6,945 bases of DNA, from NCBI GenBank assembly GCA_903860995.1, contig CAIOSS010000474.1, positions 1-6,945 on the forward strand, written 5' to 3'. The translations under genes and the position numbers were made by a program. This document shows positions 6,509-6,945 of the stretch, in pieces (the stretch's first letter is position 1; each line of letters starts with the position of its first letter). Below the pieces are notes generated by a model. That model had not been told where the DNA came from. It was given only the letters and a program-made list of their open reading frames with translations, and searched no databases. The DNA comes from an uncultured delta proteobacterium (lineage in GTDB: Bacteria > Myxococcota_A > Polyangia > Polyangiales > Ga0077539).

Positions 6509-6514
6509 GCGGGC
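6500..6514 (+). terminator. Short GC hairpin centred on the egtD stop codon
   Basis: The sequence gcccgc-tga-gcgggc forms a perfect six-pair GC stem whose three-base loop is the egtD TGA stop. No T-run follows, so it is a weak candidate terminator or mRNA-stabilising hairpin. It could also arise by chance in DNA of this composition. Confidence 0.3.
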
Positions 6515-6561
6515 TGTCACTCCCCTCAACCACACCTTTGAACCCTGGAGATTCCCCCCCG

Positions 6562-6855
6562 ATGACCATCAAGCGCGCCGAGTGGAACGGGACCGTCCTG
6601 GCCGAGTCCGACGACATCGTGACCGTGGAGGGCAACGCGTACTTCCCCGAGTCGTCACTCCGGCGGGAGCATTTCGCCCCGAGTGACACCCACACCGTCT
6701 GCGGGTGGAAGGGCACCGCGAACTACTACACCGTCACCGCCGGGGGAAAGAGCAACCCCGACGCCGCGTGGTTCTACCCGGAGCCCAAGGACGCCGCGAA
6801 GCAGATCCGCGGCCGGGTGGCCTTCTGGAAGGGCGTGACCGTCCGCGACGCCTGA
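6562..6855 (+). CDS. DUF427 domain-containing small protein
   Basis: This 97-residue soluble protein belongs to the DUF427 family, whose biochemical role I do not know. Almost the whole chain is the domain: WNGTVLAESDDIVTVEGNAYFP (split here as residues 8-20 and 21-29), then HTVCGWKGTANYYTV (44-58), AAWFYPEP (68-75) and QIRGRVAFWKGV (81-92). Cys47 and Trp49 in the HTVCGWKG core are typical of the family, and Cys47 could be a thiol or redox site. There is no signal peptide or membrane segment. The ATG at 6562 has GGAG (6547-6550) eleven bases upstream, slightly far. The gene lies 53 bases after egtD on the same strand and may be co-transcribed, unless the hairpin at the egtD stop ends transcription. 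A link to ergothioneine is positional only. Confidence 0.88.
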   Translation: MTIKRAEWNGTVLAESDDIVTVEGNAYFPESSLRREHFAPSDTHTVCGWKGTANYYTVTAGGKSNPDAAWFYPEPKDAAKQIRGRVAFWKGVTVRDA

Positions 6856-6878
6856 TCGCTCGCTCCGCCCTCCGGTCA

Positions 6879-6904
6879 GGGGCCTTGCGTCGACGCAACG
6901 CCCC
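6879..6904 (+). terminator. Hairpin downstream of the DUF427 gene
   Basis: A perfect 14-base palindrome, ttgcgtcgacgcaa (6885-6898), is extended on both sides by ggggc/gcccc after a single C-C mismatch. It lies 23 bases past the DUF427 stop, where a terminator is expected. The downstream side is C-rich rather than T-rich, so it is not a classical intrinsic terminator. A dimeric regulator-binding site for a gene beyond the window edge is an alternative. Confidence 0.45.
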
Positions 6905-6945
6905 CGCCCGCCCTTCAATCGACGGTTGACGCCTATGGGGAGCCG

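Noticed and set aside
6926..6945. TTGAC as a -35 promoter element at the window end.
   Set aside because: The window ends before any -10 position could be judged, so it is not listed as a feature.

Overview
This 6.9 kb window is very GC-rich, with third codon positions almost all G or C. Genes are tightly packed and several start on GTG or TTG. This composition, together with an ergothioneine egtB-egtD pair, suits a myxobacterium-like (Myxococcota) or similar high-GC bacterium. The taxon is inferred from composition and gene content only.

Layout. (1) 4-946 (+): a membrane CTP-dependent lipid kinase of the dolichol/phytol/diacylglycerol kinase family, split by a +1 shift in a run of six Cs. 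(2) 960-3193 (+): a two-gene ABC importer of the Opu type. It consists of an ATPase without CBS domains and, in a 1-4 base overlap, a single polypeptide carrying a substrate-binding domain followed by a permease domain. (3) 3194-3377: a convergent intergenic gap holding a mirror-image pair of palindromes (REP doublet or REPIN-like) beside a short stretch that resembles the 5' half of a tRNA. (4) 3378-4109 (-): a glutathione S-transferase-like protein, followed by a 147-base divergent spacer. (5) 4257-6508 (+): egtB and egtD, overlapping by 4 bases, for ergothioneine synthesis from histidine. (6) 6562-6855 (+): a small DUF427 protein with a conserved cysteine, followed by a GC-rich hairpin.

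How the genes may work together. EgtD trimethylates histidine to hercynine and EgtB adds sulfur to it using O2. The nearby Opu-like importer would normally be called an osmoprotectant transporter. However, the known bacterial ergothioneine importer EgtUV belongs to this same family and also carries its binding and permease domains on one chain. A transporter of this form about 1 kb from egtBD, with a GST and a cysteine-bearing DUF427 protein alongside, suggests a small thiol-protection locus that both makes and imports ergothioneine. That link is inference. The domain order here (binding domain first) is the reverse of the usual EgtU and OpuF order, and betaine or choline uptake remains a real alternative.

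No CRISPR array, transposase, rRNA gene, complete tRNA gene or gene-free stretch over 300 bases was seen.
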